Origin: Microbacterium gorillae
Lineage (GTDB): Bacteria > Actinomycetota > Actinomycetes > Actinomycetales > Microbacteriaceae
Direction of reading: 5' to 3'
NCBI RefSeq assembly: GCF_000826185.2
Contig: NZ_LN648871.1
Location: 1 to 64,000 of the forward strand
DNA: 64,000 nt
Shown: piece by piece, positions 27,383 through 35,017 of the stretch
How the letters are laid out: each line of letters begins with the position of its first letter
How positions within the stretch are numbered: position 1 is the first letter of the stretch
Notes under the pieces: model-generated
Seen by the model: only the letters and a program-made list of their open reading frames with translations
Databases searched by the model: none
Told to the model about the DNA's origin: nothing
Position numbers and translations under genes: made by a program

Positions 27383-27853
27383 ATGTCCGTTTCCGCCCGC
27401 CTGTCCGAGCTCGGCATCGAGCTTCCCGCCGTCGCCGCGCCGGTCGCCGCCTACGTTCCCGCGGTGGTGCACGGCGACCTGGTGTACACGTCCGGCCAGC
27501 TCCCGATGGTCTCCGGTGCGCTGCCGGCCACCGGCAAGGTCGGCGAAGGCCACGGTCTCGTTCCCGCGTCGGACGCGCAGGACTACGCGCGCCAGTGCGC
27601 GCTGAACGCGATCGCCGCGGCGGCCGCCGCCGTCGGGGGAGTGGACAACCTCACCCGCGTCATCAAGGTCGTCGGCTTCGTGTCCTCCGTCCCCGAGTTC
27701 ACCGGTCAGCCCGGTGTGATCAACGGCGCGAGCCTGATCCTCGGCGAGATCTTCGGGGATGCCGGCATTCACGCCCGTTCCGCCGTCGGCGTCGCGTCAT
27801 TGCCGCTGGACGCGCCCGTCGAGGTCGAGGTCGTGTTCAGCCACTCGGCCTGA
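27383..27853 (+). CDS. RidA/YjgF family protein
   Basis: The 156-residue protein is a RidA-like enamine/imine deaminase, which removes reactive intermediates of PLP enzymes. It belongs to the longer YjgF subgroup with LVYTSGQLPMVSGALP and a central NLTRVIKVVGFVSS block. The catalytic Arg of canonical RidA (in xxRxxV near the C-terminus) appears as IHARSAVGVASLPLDAPVEVE (split: IHARSAVGVASL). GAGGAG lies 6 nt before ATG 27383, overlapping the end of the DUF4177 gene. A 42-bp palindrome follows as terminator. Confidence 0.88.
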   Translation: MSVSARLSELGIELPAVAAPVAAYVPAVVHGDLVYTSGQLPMVSGALPATGKVGEGHGLVPASDAQDYARQCALNAIAAAAAAVGGVDNLTRVIKVVGFVSSVPEFTGQPGVINGASLILGEIFGDAGIHARSAVGVASLPLDAPVEVEVVFSHSA

Positions 27854-27862
27854 CGCTTGAGA

Positions 27863-27904
27863 ATGCGCGTGCCCCCGTCCGGATCCGGACGGGGGCACGC
27901 GCAT
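27863..27904. terminator. Perfect 42-bp palindrome, bidirectional terminator
   Basis: The segment is a perfect inverted repeat of 21 bp per arm, running from ATGCGCGTGCCCCCGTC to its mirror and centred on GGATCC at 27883/27884. It lies between the convergent RidA and GNAT genes. No T-run follows, as is common in high-GC actinobacteria. Confidence 0.75.
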
Positions 27905-27917
27905 GTCGATCGGGCGG

Positions 27918-28937
27918 TCAGAGCGCTTTCTGGAATTCGCCCATGCGTTCGGTCGGGACGAATCCGAGACGCCGATTGATCTCGAGCATGTGCTCGTTGA
28001 CGCCGGCGTTGTAGGTGATCACCTGGCTCGTGGCGGGTGACTCGCGCTGCAGCCGCCGGAGGTTCGCGATCTTCACCAGCGTCCCGAGCCGGTGTCCTCG
28101 ACGGCTGCGATCCACGAGCGTGCCCCACTGGTAGGCGTTGCCGTCATCACCCGAGACGACGATCTGCGTGTACGCGACCACCTGCCCGTCGGCGTCGACG
28201 GCGACGGAACCGAAGCTCGTGCGCCGCTGAGCCTGAAGGAGGCGCTCGGAGGCGCGGACGTCCTCGACGGCGGCGGTGGACGCCTCCAGGACCCGGTCAC
28301 CGGTGGGAGCTTCGGTCTCCAGAGAGGCGTCGAGGGTGGCCCACCCCGCGACCACGTCCTCGGGCACCGGACCGTTCCAGGATTCGACGCGGAATCCGGC
28401 CGAGCGAGCGGACGCCTCCGCGTCGAGGTGATCAAGGATCCGCGCGTCGACGGGCAGCGAGAGGGTGCTCTGCACGTCGCTGAGCGCGAGGGCGTAACCG
28501 TGGCGGGTGGCGAAGGAGCGGCCGGGTGAGCCCGCACCGTCCTCGCCCAGCGCGTACGGCCACGACACCTCGCCGTCGAGGACGGTTCGCCCCTCGACGC
28601 GCGCCTCCGCTTCCAGTGCGGTCAGGACGGCCGAGCCGATGCCCTGACGGCGGAAGGCGGGCGGCACGTGCACGCCGAGCGCCGCCCGCGCGGTGTTCTC
28701 ACGGCGAGGGAGGGCGAGTCGGGCCGACGCCACGACCACACCGTCGCGGCGGACCAGGTGCGCGCGGCGCTCGATCGTCTCGGACTGCTGACGCAGTTCA
28801 TGACGGCTCTCCTCGAGCGTCCACACGGCGGCGTGCGCGCCGCGCTCGGCCCGTTCGGCATCGGCGTACGCCTGCCACCAGGCGTCGACGGACTCGTCGT
28901 CGAAGGGGTCGATCCGGCGGATGTCGAGAGTGGTCAC
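27918..28937 (-). CDS. Tandem GNAT-family acetyltransferase
   Basis: The 339-residue protein has two GNAT domains. The first carries the acetyl-CoA loop VPPAFRRQGIGSAVL (around residue 90); the second has RSRRGHRLGTLVKIANLRRL and ends with NRRLGFVP. Duplicated GNATs of this form resemble mycothiol synthase (MshD) in layout, but the sequence lacks a clear basis for that assignment, so the substrate is left open. The GTG at 28937 lies 8 nt after a TACCGT box. It is downstream of acs, separated by a hairpin. Confidence 0.87.
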   Translation of the reverse strand: MTTLDIRRIDPFDDESVDAWWQAYADAERAERGAHAAVWTLEESRHELRQQSETIERRAHLVRRDGVVVASARLALPRRENTARAALGVHVPPAFRRQGIGSAVLTALEAEARVEGRTVLDGEVSWPYALGEDGAGSPGRSFATRHGYALALSDVQSTLSLPVDARILDHLDAEASARSAGFRVESWNGPVPEDVVAGWATLDASLETEAPTGDRVLEASTAAVEDVRASERLLQAQRRTSFGSVAVDADGQVVAYTQIVVSGDDGNAYQWGTLVDRSRRGHRLGTLVKIANLRRLQRESPATSQVITYNAGVNEHMLEINRRLGFVPTERMGEFQKAL

Positions 28938-28995
28938 GGGATCTCACGGTAGGTCATGCCGGGGCGTGCGTGGTGCCGGCGCCGGGAAAGACGAC

Positions 28996-29038
28996 GCGGT
29001 TCCGCAGCCTCCCGGAACTCGGGGAGCTGCGGAACCGC
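28996..29038 (-). terminator. Terminator downstream of acs
   Basis: GCGGTTCCGCAG and CTGCGGAACCGC form a 12-bp perfect stem with further pairing of CTCCC/GGGGAG in the loop. It lies 13 nt past the acs stop and ahead of the GNAT gene. Confidence 0.75.
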
Positions 29039-29050
29039 TCGCCGTCAGCC

Positions 29051-31021
29051 TTACTTGACCTGCTTGGAGATCACGCTCATCACCGCGGTGTCGGCGAGGG
29101 TCGTCGTGTCGCCGACCTCGCGGCCCTCGGCGACATCGCGCAGCAGCCGTCGCATGATCTTGCCGGAGCGGGTCTTCGGCAGTTCGCCGACGATGTAGAT
29201 GTCCCGCGGGCGTGCGATCGGACCGATCTGCTCGCCGACCCACAGCCGGAGGTTCTGCGCCAGGCCGTCGGCCTTGTGCGCGCGCAGGTAGTTCTCCTTG
29301 ATGATCACGAACGCCACCACGGCCTGACCGGTGGTCTCATCGCTCGCACCGACCACGGCCGCCTCGGCGACCGCCTCATTGCCGACGAGCGCGGACTCGA
29401 TCTCAGCGGTGGAGAGGCGGTGACCGGAGACGTTCATCACGTCGTCCACCCGGCCGAGCAGCCAGATGTCGCCGTCCTCGTCCTTGCGGGCGCCGTCGCC
29501 GGCGAAGTAGTAGCCCTTGTCCGCGAACATGCGCCAGTACGTGTCCACGTAACGGTCCGGGTCGCCCCAGATGCCCCGCAGCATGCTCGGCCACGGGCTG
29601 GTCACGACGAGGAGCCCGCCGTTGCCGTCCTCGACCTCCTCACCCTTCTCGTCGACGATCGACACCTCGATGCCCGGGATCGGGTTCTGCGCGGAGCCCG
29701 GGGTCAGTTCCGTGACGCCCGGCAGCGGCGAGATCATGATCGCGCCGGTCTCGGTCTGCCACCAGGTGTCCACGATCGGAGCGTGTCCGCCGCCGATGAC
29801 GTCGCGGTACCAGACCCAGGCCTCCGGGTTGATCGGCTCGCCGACCGAGCCGAGCAGGCGGATGGAGGACAGATCGAACTCCTGCGGGATCTGGCGACCC
29901 TGCTTCATGAAGGAGCGGATCGCCGTGGGCGCGGTGTACAGGACGGTCACGCCGTACTTCTGCACGATCTCCCACCAGCGGCCCGGGTGCGGAGTCTCCG
30001 GCGTGCCCTCGTAGAGCACCTGGGTGGCGCCGTTGGCGAGGGGTCCGTAGGTGACGTAGCTGTGTCCGGTGATCCATCCGATGTCAGCCGTGCACCAGTA
30101 GACGTCGGTCTCCGGGTGGATGTCGTGCACGACGCGGTTGGTGAACGCGGCCTGGGTGAGGTAGCCGCCGGAAGTGTGCAGGATGCCCTTCGGCTTGCCG
30201 GTGGTGCCCGAGGTGTACAGGACGAACAACGGCGTCTCCGCCTCGAAGCCCTGCGCGGTGTGGTCGGGGCTGGCCGCCTCGACCTCCTCGTGCCACCACA
30301 GGTCGCGTCCCTCGGTCCACTCGACCTCGTTCTCACCGCGGCGAATCACCAGGACGTGCTCGACGGTGGCCTGCTCGCCCTCGCCGTTGCGGTCCGCCAG
30401 GGCCATGTCGACGGCCGGCTTCAGCGCGGAGACCTTGCCCTTGCGGTAGCCGCCGTCCGCGGTGATGACGAGCTTCGCGCCGGCGTCATCCAGCCGCGAA
30501 CGCAGGCTGTCCGCGGAGAAGCCGCCGAACACGACGGAGTGGATCGCCCCGATGCGGGCGCAGGCGAGCATGGCCGCGACCGCCTCCGGGATCATCGGGA
30601 GGTACAGGGCGACGCGGTCGCCCTTCGTGACTCCGAGCCCCTCGAGGACGTTCGCGGCGCGCTTGACGAGATCGGTCAGTTCGGCATAGGTCACGGCGCG
30701 GGAATCGCCGGGCTCACCCTCGAACAGCAGAGCCACCCGGTCGCCGTTGCCGGCTTCGACGTGGCGGTCCAGGCAGTTGTAGGCGACGTTGAGCGTGCCG
30801 TCGGCGAACCACTTCGCGAACGGCGGGTTCGACCAGTCCAGCACCTCGGTGAACGACTTGTCCCAGGTGATCAGCTCGTTGGCCTGACGCGCCCAGAAGG
30901 CTTCCCGATCGGCCTTGGCCTCGTCGTACAGCTCAGCGGTGCCGATCGCTTGCGCCGCGAACTCCGGTGACGGCGAGAACCGCCGGGATTCGTTCAGCAG
31001 GTGGTCGATCTGGCTGCTCAT
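29051..31021 (-). CDS. acs: Acetyl-CoA synthetase (AMP-forming)
   Basis: The 656-residue enzyme activates acetate to acetyl-CoA through acetyl-AMP, in the cytoplasm. Diagnostic blocks are present: VFGGFSADSLRSRL, the P-loop-like YTSGTTGKPKG, WWQTETGAIMISP, YFAGDGARKDEDG and the C-terminal lysine acetylation motif PKTRSGKIMRRLLR. Length matches the family. AAGGAG precedes the ATG by 8 nt. A plausible promoter lies at 31076-31104. The long antisense open frame across it is a shadow. Confidence 0.96.
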   Translation of the reverse strand: MSSQIDHLLNESRRFSPSPEFAAQAIGTAELYDEAKADREAFWARQANELITWDKSFTEVLDWSNPPFAKWFADGTLNVAYNCLDRHVEAGNGDRVALLFEGEPGDSRAVTYAELTDLVKRAANVLEGLGVTKGDRVALYLPMIPEAVAAMLACARIGAIHSVVFGGFSADSLRSRLDDAGAKLVITADGGYRKGKVSALKPAVDMALADRNGEGEQATVEHVLVIRRGENEVEWTEGRDLWWHEEVEAASPDHTAQGFEAETPLFVLYTSGTTGKPKGILHTSGGYLTQAAFTNRVVHDIHPETDVYWCTADIGWITGHSYVTYGPLANGATQVLYEGTPETPHPGRWWEIVQKYGVTVLYTAPTAIRSFMKQGRQIPQEFDLSSIRLLGSVGEPINPEAWVWYRDVIGGGHAPIVDTWWQTETGAIMISPLPGVTELTPGSAQNPIPGIEVSIVDEKGEEVEDGNGGLLVVTSPWPSMLRGIWGDPDRYVDTYWRMFADKGYYFAGDGARKDEDGDIWLLGRVDDVMNVSGHRLSTAEIESALVGNEAVAEAAVVGASDETTGQAVVAFVIIKENYLRAHKADGLAQNLRLWVGEQIGPIARPRDIYIVGELPKTRSGKIMRRLLRDVAEGREVGDTTTLADTAVMSVISKQVK

Positions 31022-31075
31022 ACGGACGCTCCTTCGCGCGGAAATGACGAAAGCCGCTACATCGCGGCTGACCCG

Positions 31076-31104
31076 AATCTAGGCGGGTGGGGGTCCAGCC
31101 AATA
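31076..31104 (-). promoter_or_regulatory. Promoter of acs
   Basis: On the minus strand, TAGATT (31081-31076) is preceded at 17 nt by TATTGG. Transcription would begin near 31069. The leader then contains a small hairpin, AGCCGC-N6-GCGGCT (31052-31069), before the Shine-Dalgarno sequence. Confidence 0.4.
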
Positions 31105-31153
31105 CTGCCGAAAGGGAGTGAGCGATGATCGCGTTCGGCGCGGGCGGGGGTGA

Positions 31154-31183
31154 TTGTGCCCGATGCACGTCGCCCCGTATGCT
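31154..31183 (+). promoter_or_regulatory. Promoter of the 6C-like RNA
   Basis: TTGTGC (31154-31159) and TATGCT (31178-31183) are separated by 18 nt. They point at a start near 31190. No open reading frame with a family match follows; a hairpin ending near 31295 closes the unit. Confidence 0.55.
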
Positions 31184-31189
31184 GATGCC

Positions 31190-31300
31190 CTGCCGATCAT
31201 CTGACTGTCATCGGCATGACGCGAGGTCGCCGATCCCCAGAGACGACCGACGCATGAGGCGGCATCCTGTTTCCCCCCACACAGGATGCCGCCTCTTCGT
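31190..31300 (+). ncRNA. 6C-like small RNA
   Basis: This roughly 110-nt transcript unit begins 7 nt after a TATGCT box and contains three stems. GCCGAT/ATCGGC (31191-31214) comes first. A C-containing loop is closed by GGTCG/CGACC (31225-31248). A perfect 15-bp stem (31256-31270 with 31281-31295) ends the unit, with loop TTCCCCCCAC. Six cytosines in the loop are the hallmark of the actinobacterial 6C RNA, which in Mycobacterium tuberculosis lies beside the Flp/Tad genes near acs, as here. The other loop has only four C. The last stem also acts as the terminator. Confidence 0.65.
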
Positions 31301-31387
31301 CATGGGAGCGCTTCCTCCCCAACCCGTGTCCGTGGGCTGATCGTTCGCACCGCACGGCTCGCGGGACCGACGCCGGGAGCGGCGGCC

Positions 31388-31438
31388 TAGCGTCCCGGAC
31401 ATGATCGATCCGTTCGTGGCCGCCCCCGAAGCCACACC
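31388..31438 (+). promoter_or_regulatory. Leaderless-type promoter and out-of-frame 5' end of the Tad ATPase gene
   Basis: TAGCGT (31388-31393) ends 7 nt before ATG 31401. Reading from that ATG gives MIDPFVAAPEATP, which would continue naturally into VLAPFAALIADP, the first residues of the annotated ATPase frame, if one extra base were present at 31438/31439. As written, the ATG frame ends after about 26 codons. Either the gene has lost one base or the sequence has a deletion error. Confidence 0.55.
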
Positions 31439-32623
31439 GTGCTCGCCCCCTTCGCCGCGCTCATCGCCGACCCGAGCGTGACCGACATCTTCGTCAACGG
31501 GTCGGCGGGACTGTTCGTGGACCGCGGCGCGGGGGCGGTCCGACAGCCGGGCTGGCGTGCGTCCGAACGTGAGGTGCGCGAGCTCGCCACCGCGCTCATG
31601 TCCGCCGGGGACCGACACGTCGATGACGCCAACCCGTGCGTGGACGTCCGCCTGCATGACGGGATCCGAGTGCACGCCGTGCTCTCCCCGATCGCGACCA
31701 GCGGCACCGTGCTGTCGATCCGCATCCCGCGTCTGACTCGAGCGCGCCTGTCTGAGCTCGCCGACCGCGGCATGCTCGTGCCCGAGATCGAGGAGCGGTT
31801 GCGCGTCGCCGTCGGCGCACGAGCGAACTTCCTGATCAGCGGCGCCGGTGGGGTCGGGAAGACCACGCTGCTGTCGGCGCTGCTCGCCGAGGCGCATCCG
31901 GGCGAGCGCATCGTGACGATCGAGGATGTGGCGGAATTGCGCATCGAACACCCGCACCACGTCGCGCTGGAAGCTCGCCAGGCCAACCTCGAGGGCGCGG
32001 GCGAGATCTCGCTGGCCCGTCTCGTGCGCGAGGCCCTGCGGATGAAACCCGATCGCCTCGTGGTGGGCGAGTGCCGCGGGGGCGAGGTGCGAGAACTGCT
32101 CTCGGCGCTGAACACCGGCCACGACGGGGGTGCCGGAACCGTGCACGCGAACGGCCTCACCGATGTCCCCGCGCGACTGGAAGCGCTCGGCGCGCTCGCG
32201 GGTCTCGACGACATCGCGTTGGCTCGCCAGGTCGTCAGCGCGATGGATTTCGTCGTGCACCTGGAGCAGGGTGCCGATGGGGTTCGCCGAGTGGTCGCGC
32301 TCGGGGAGTTCCGCATCGAGCAGGGCAGGCTCGCCGTGTCCGCGCTCTGGGAAGCGCCCGCGGCCGACGAGCGGACACCGGCGACACACCCGTCGCAACG
32401 AGTGGACCGACCGATGGTGACGGCCCCGGCGGGTTCGGGCGCATCCGAGCCGGCGCGGCCCTCCGTCGGTGACGAGTCGCTGTCAGCGGAGGCGGACGAA
32501 CGCGCCTCCTTCGATGAGATCGTGCGGGGGTATGACCGGGTTTCGTCGCCGCCGCCGCCGCTCGGTCGCGGCGGCTTCATCCCGCAACCGCGAGCAGCCG
32601 GGCGTGATGACCGCGCGGCGTGA
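31439..32623 (+). CDS. tadA: TadA/CpaF-type secretion ATPase
   Basis: This 394-residue hexameric ATPase powers Flp/Tad pilus assembly from the cytoplasm. It has an N-terminal domain (LIADPSVTDIFVNGSAGLFV), Walker A GAGGVGKTT near residue 137, an Asp box with TIEDVAELRIEHPHHV, the His/Arg elements GTVHANG, and Walker B with RLVVGECRGGEVRELL. The C-terminal 90 residues are a polar, low-complexity extension. The start as given is GTG 31439, without a ribosome site; an upstream ATG in the wrong frame appears to be the true start. It opens a Tad operon; tadB overlaps its end by 17 nt. Confidence 0.9.
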   Translation: MLAPFAALIADPSVTDIFVNGSAGLFVDRGAGAVRQPGWRASEREVRELATALMSAGDRHVDDANPCVDVRLHDGIRVHAVLSPIATSGTVLSIRIPRLTRARLSELADRGMLVPEIEERLRVAVGARANFLISGAGGVGKTTLLSALLAEAHPGERIVTIEDVAELRIEHPHHVALEARQANLEGAGEISLARLVREALRMKPDRLVVGECRGGEVRELLSALNTGHDGGAGTVHANGLTDVPARLEALGALAGLDDIALARQVVSAMDFVVHLEQGADGVRRVVALGEFRIEQGRLAVSALWEAPAADERTPATHPSQRVDRPMVTAPAGSGASEPARPSVGDESLSAEADERASFDEIVRGYDRVSSPPPPLGRGGFIPQPRAAGRDDRAA

Positions 32624-33497
32624 TCGCGACGCTGCGGTCGCGACGCGAGAAGCCGCGGACACCGCCAGACGGATCGCCGTCCTGCTGCACGCCGGAATCG
32701 TGCCGGAACGGGCCTGGACGTACGTCGGGGAAGTCGACGGCGGCGCCGTCGCGACGATCAGCGCGCGGATGAGTGGGGGAGCGCGGCCGGCTGACGCCAT
32801 TGAGGCGCAGGGCGGACCCTGGGTGCCGCTCGCCGCGGCCTGGCGCATCGCTGAGGCCGTCGGTGCTCCGCTCGCGGACACGCTCCGCGCGATCGCGGGC
32901 GCGCTGCAGGACGGCAGCGAGACGGCCGACGACGTGACGGTCGCGCTCGCTGAGCCGACCGTCACCGCGCGCATCATGCTCTGGCTGCCGGTCCTCGGCC
33001 TGCTCCTGGGGGCGGTCCTCGGATTCGACACGATCGGTGTGCTGATCGGCAACCCGCTCGGTATCACGTGCCTGATCGCGGGCATCGGGCTGGTCGTCCT
33101 CGCCCGGCAATGGACGCGGCGTCTGGTCCGGCGTGCCCGCGACCTGCCGATCGCGCCCGGGTTGCGGGCCGAGTTGGCCGCGGTCGCGCTGAGCGGCGGG
33201 GCCACGATCGACCGGGCGCTCCGGCTCGTCGACGACGCCCTCGGGCAGGACGAGGACGCGGCGGTGGAGCGCGTACTGGCCTTGTCCCGGCGCGCAGGCG
33301 TGCCGGCGGCCGCGCTGCTGCGGGCGAGTGCCGCCGACGCGCGGCAGCGCACGCGCACCGAGGGTCGCATCCGAGCGGTCCGGTTGGGCAGCGCGATGCT
33401 GCTGCCCCTCGGGCTCTGCACCCTACCGGCGTTCTTCCTCCTCGGCGTCGCGCCGATGGTGCTGAGCGTCATCACCTCCACGCAGCTCGCGTGGTGA
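32607..33497 (+). CDS. TadB/TadC-like type II secretion system F-domain membrane protein
   Basis: The 296-residue protein has an N-terminal T2SSF helical domain (ARRIAVLLHAGIVPERAW), a central pair of membrane helices (MLWLPVLGLLLGAVLGFDTIG, then CLIAGIGLVVLA), and a second T2SSF domain with LSGGATIDRALRLVDD. Two C-terminal helices close the protein. It would be the platform protein of the Tad machine. Only one such gene is seen instead of a tadB/tadC pair. Its two T2SSF-like halves may cover both roles, as in compact actinobacterial loci. Confidence 0.82.
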   Translation: MTARRDRDAAVATREAADTARRIAVLLHAGIVPERAWTYVGEVDGGAVATISARMSGGARPADAIEAQGGPWVPLAAAWRIAEAVGAPLADTLRAIAGALQDGSETADDVTVALAEPTVTARIMLWLPVLGLLLGAVLGFDTIGVLIGNPLGITCLIAGIGLVVLARQWTRRLVRRARDLPIAPGLRAELAAVALSGGATIDRALRLVDDALGQDEDAAVERVLALSRRAGVPAAALLRASAADARQRTRTEGRIRAVRLGSAMLLPLGLCTLPAFFLLGVAPMVLSVITSTQLAW

Positions 33498-33513
33498 ACC
33501 GAAGAAGGGACCG

Positions 33514-33768
33514 ATGATGAGTGTGACTGGACGAAGAAGGATGCACCGGGAGATCGGGATCGCGTGCCCCCCGATCTCGCCGGGAGGATCGCGGGTGCGG
33601 TCACTGCGTGAGATCCTGCGGGACCCCGCCGGTGCGGCGACTGCGGAGTACGCGATCACGACGATGGCAGCGGTGGCGTTCGCGGGGATGCTCGTGATCA
33701 TCATGCGCTCGGATGAGGTGCGCGGGATGCTCACGGATCTGGTGCAGCGCGCGCTCACGGTGCCGTGA
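33514..33768 (+). CDS. DUF4244 protein, Flp pilin-like subunit
   Basis: The 84-residue protein has a polar leader and then GAATAEYAITTMAAVAFAGMLV, a prepilin-type hydrophobic stretch with the AEYA motif of Flp pilins (Glu at +5). DUF4244 members are the pilin-like gene of actinobacterial Tad loci. GAAGGGA precedes the double ATG at 33514/33517. It ends by overlapping the TadE-like gene by 4 nt. Confidence 0.85.
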   Translation: MMSVTGRRRMHREIGIACPPISPGGSRVRSLREILRDPAGAATAEYAITTMAAVAFAGMLVIIMRSDEVRGMLTDLVQRALTVP

Positions 33769-34142
33769 TCGGTGACCGGGTGGTGCCCGGCCCGGTCACC
33801 GCGCGGGTGCGACGCGCGGAGGCGGGCGGGGTGGCGGCGGAGTTCGCCGTCACTCTCCCCGCCGTGCTCCTGATCCTCGTTCTCGCGTTCGGCGCGCTGC
33901 ACGCGCAGACCCAGCGCGTGCTGCTGCAGGACGCATCCGCCGATGCGGCCCGCCTCGTCGCCCGAGGCGATGATCCCGCGCGGGCCGCCGCGGTGGTGCG
34001 CACCGCGGTGGCGGGCGCGGAGCTCGACGTCGATCTGACGGGAGACCTCGTCTGCGCGACGGCATCGGCCGGGGTGGACCTCTGGCCGGGGATCACGGTC
34101 GACCTGCGAACGCGGTCCTGTGCGCTCGGGGACGGCGAATGA
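33765..34142 (+). CDS. TadE-like pilus-associated protein
   Basis: The 125-residue protein has a single hydrophobic N-terminal helix (AAEFAVTLPAVLLILVLAFGALHA) of the TadE type, with a Glu near its start, followed by a small extracytoplasmic domain containing two Cys that may form a disulphide. TadE-like pseudopilins join the Flp pilus. The start is GTG 33765, overlapping the DUF4244 stop. ATG 34139 overlaps its own end but opens only a 38-codon Arg-rich frame. Confidence 0.82.
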   Translation: MIGDRVVPGPVTARVRRAEAGGVAAEFAVTLPAVLLILVLAFGALHAQTQRVLLQDASADAARLVARGDDPARAAAVVRTAVAGAELDVDLTGDLVCATASAGVDLWPGITVDLRTRSCALGDGE

Positions 34143-34239
34143 CCCTGCGCGAGAGGTGGGGTGCATGCCCGGGGCCGGCCGCTGAGGGCGAACGCGTGCC
34201 GCGGGGACGGCGGCTGGCTCTGCATGGGAGGACGGGTGC

Positions 34240-34992
34240 ATGTCCACGACGGTGACCGGAATCGGCACCCTGATGGGGGTGACGGTGCTGCTGGTGGGCG
34301 GGATCGCGGTGGGGCAGGCGGCCGCCGCGAGCCAGCGCGTCGCCGGGGCGGCGGATGCCGCTGCGCTCGCGGCCGCCGACACGCTCGCCGGCGCCACGAC
34401 GGGCGACCCCTGCGACCGGGCGGACGAGCTGGCCCGGCGCAACGGTGCGGCGCTGGATCGGTGCGACCTGAACGGACTGATCGCGACCGTCTCCGTGTCC
34501 GCCCGCGTCCTCGGGCTGCCGGTGAGGGGTGCGGCACGGGCCGGAACGCGCGCGCCGGCCGACGACGGATCGGCGGGAGCCGACTACCCCAACGGAGCGA
34601 TTCCGCGCGAGGTACTGCGGTCCATCCCGTGGCGGGCGGACCTCCTGCTGCGCGGCGACGCCGCGGCGGCCCTGGTCGCGATGAACACCGCGTACCGCGC
34701 GGAGCACGGTGCGGACCTTCCCCTCTCGGACGCCTACCGGGACTTGGCCGGGCAGAAGGAGCAGCGTCGGGCGTGGTGCGCCCGCGGAGCATGCGAATTC
34801 GCCGCGGTGCCCGGGACCTCGAACCACGGCTGGGGCACCGCGATCGACGTCGGCATCGCACGGACGGACTTCGGCAGCGCCACCTACCGGTGGCTCGTCG
34901 CGAACGCGCGCCGCTTCGGCTGGACGCACCCGACGTGGGCCGAACCGGGCGGCACCGCCCCCGAGGCCTGGCACTGGGAGTTCACGGGATGA
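34240..34992 (+). CDS. Rv3654c/TadE-like N-terminus fused to a VanY-type D,D-carboxypeptidase
   Basis: The 250-residue protein starts with a membrane helix and the QRVAGAADAAALAAADTLAG segment of TadG/Rv3654c-like proteins found at the end of actinobacterial Tad loci. From about residue 120 it becomes an M15 zinc peptidase: SNHGWGTAIDVG (near 192) supplies the His and Asp ligands, and EAWHWEF at the C-terminus supplies Glu and His. It would trim peptidoglycan stems outside the membrane, plausibly to let the pilus through the wall. GGAGGACGG precedes the ATG. The fusion in a pilus operon is notable. Confidence 0.87.
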   Translation: MSTTVTGIGTLMGVTVLLVGGIAVGQAAAASQRVAGAADAAALAAADTLAGATTGDPCDRADELARRNGAALDRCDLNGLIATVSVSARVLGLPVRGAARAGTRAPADDGSAGADYPNGAIPREVLRSIPWRADLLLRGDAAAALVAMNTAYRAEHGADLPLSDAYRDLAGQKEQRRAWCARGACEFAAVPGTSNHGWGTAIDVGIARTDFGSATYRWLVANARRFGWTHPTWAEPGGTAPEAWHWEFTG

Positions 34993-35017
34993 GGGCAGAG
35001 GCAGGCGTCGGTAGGTG

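Noticed and set aside
28526..30970. An 814-codon plus-strand frame over acs and GNAT
   Set aside because: It is a coding shadow of acs; no domain was recognised.
34139..34255. A 38-codon Arg-rich frame between the TadE-like and VanY-fusion genes
   Set aside because: It overlaps both neighbours, has no signature and no ribosome site; it is likely chance.
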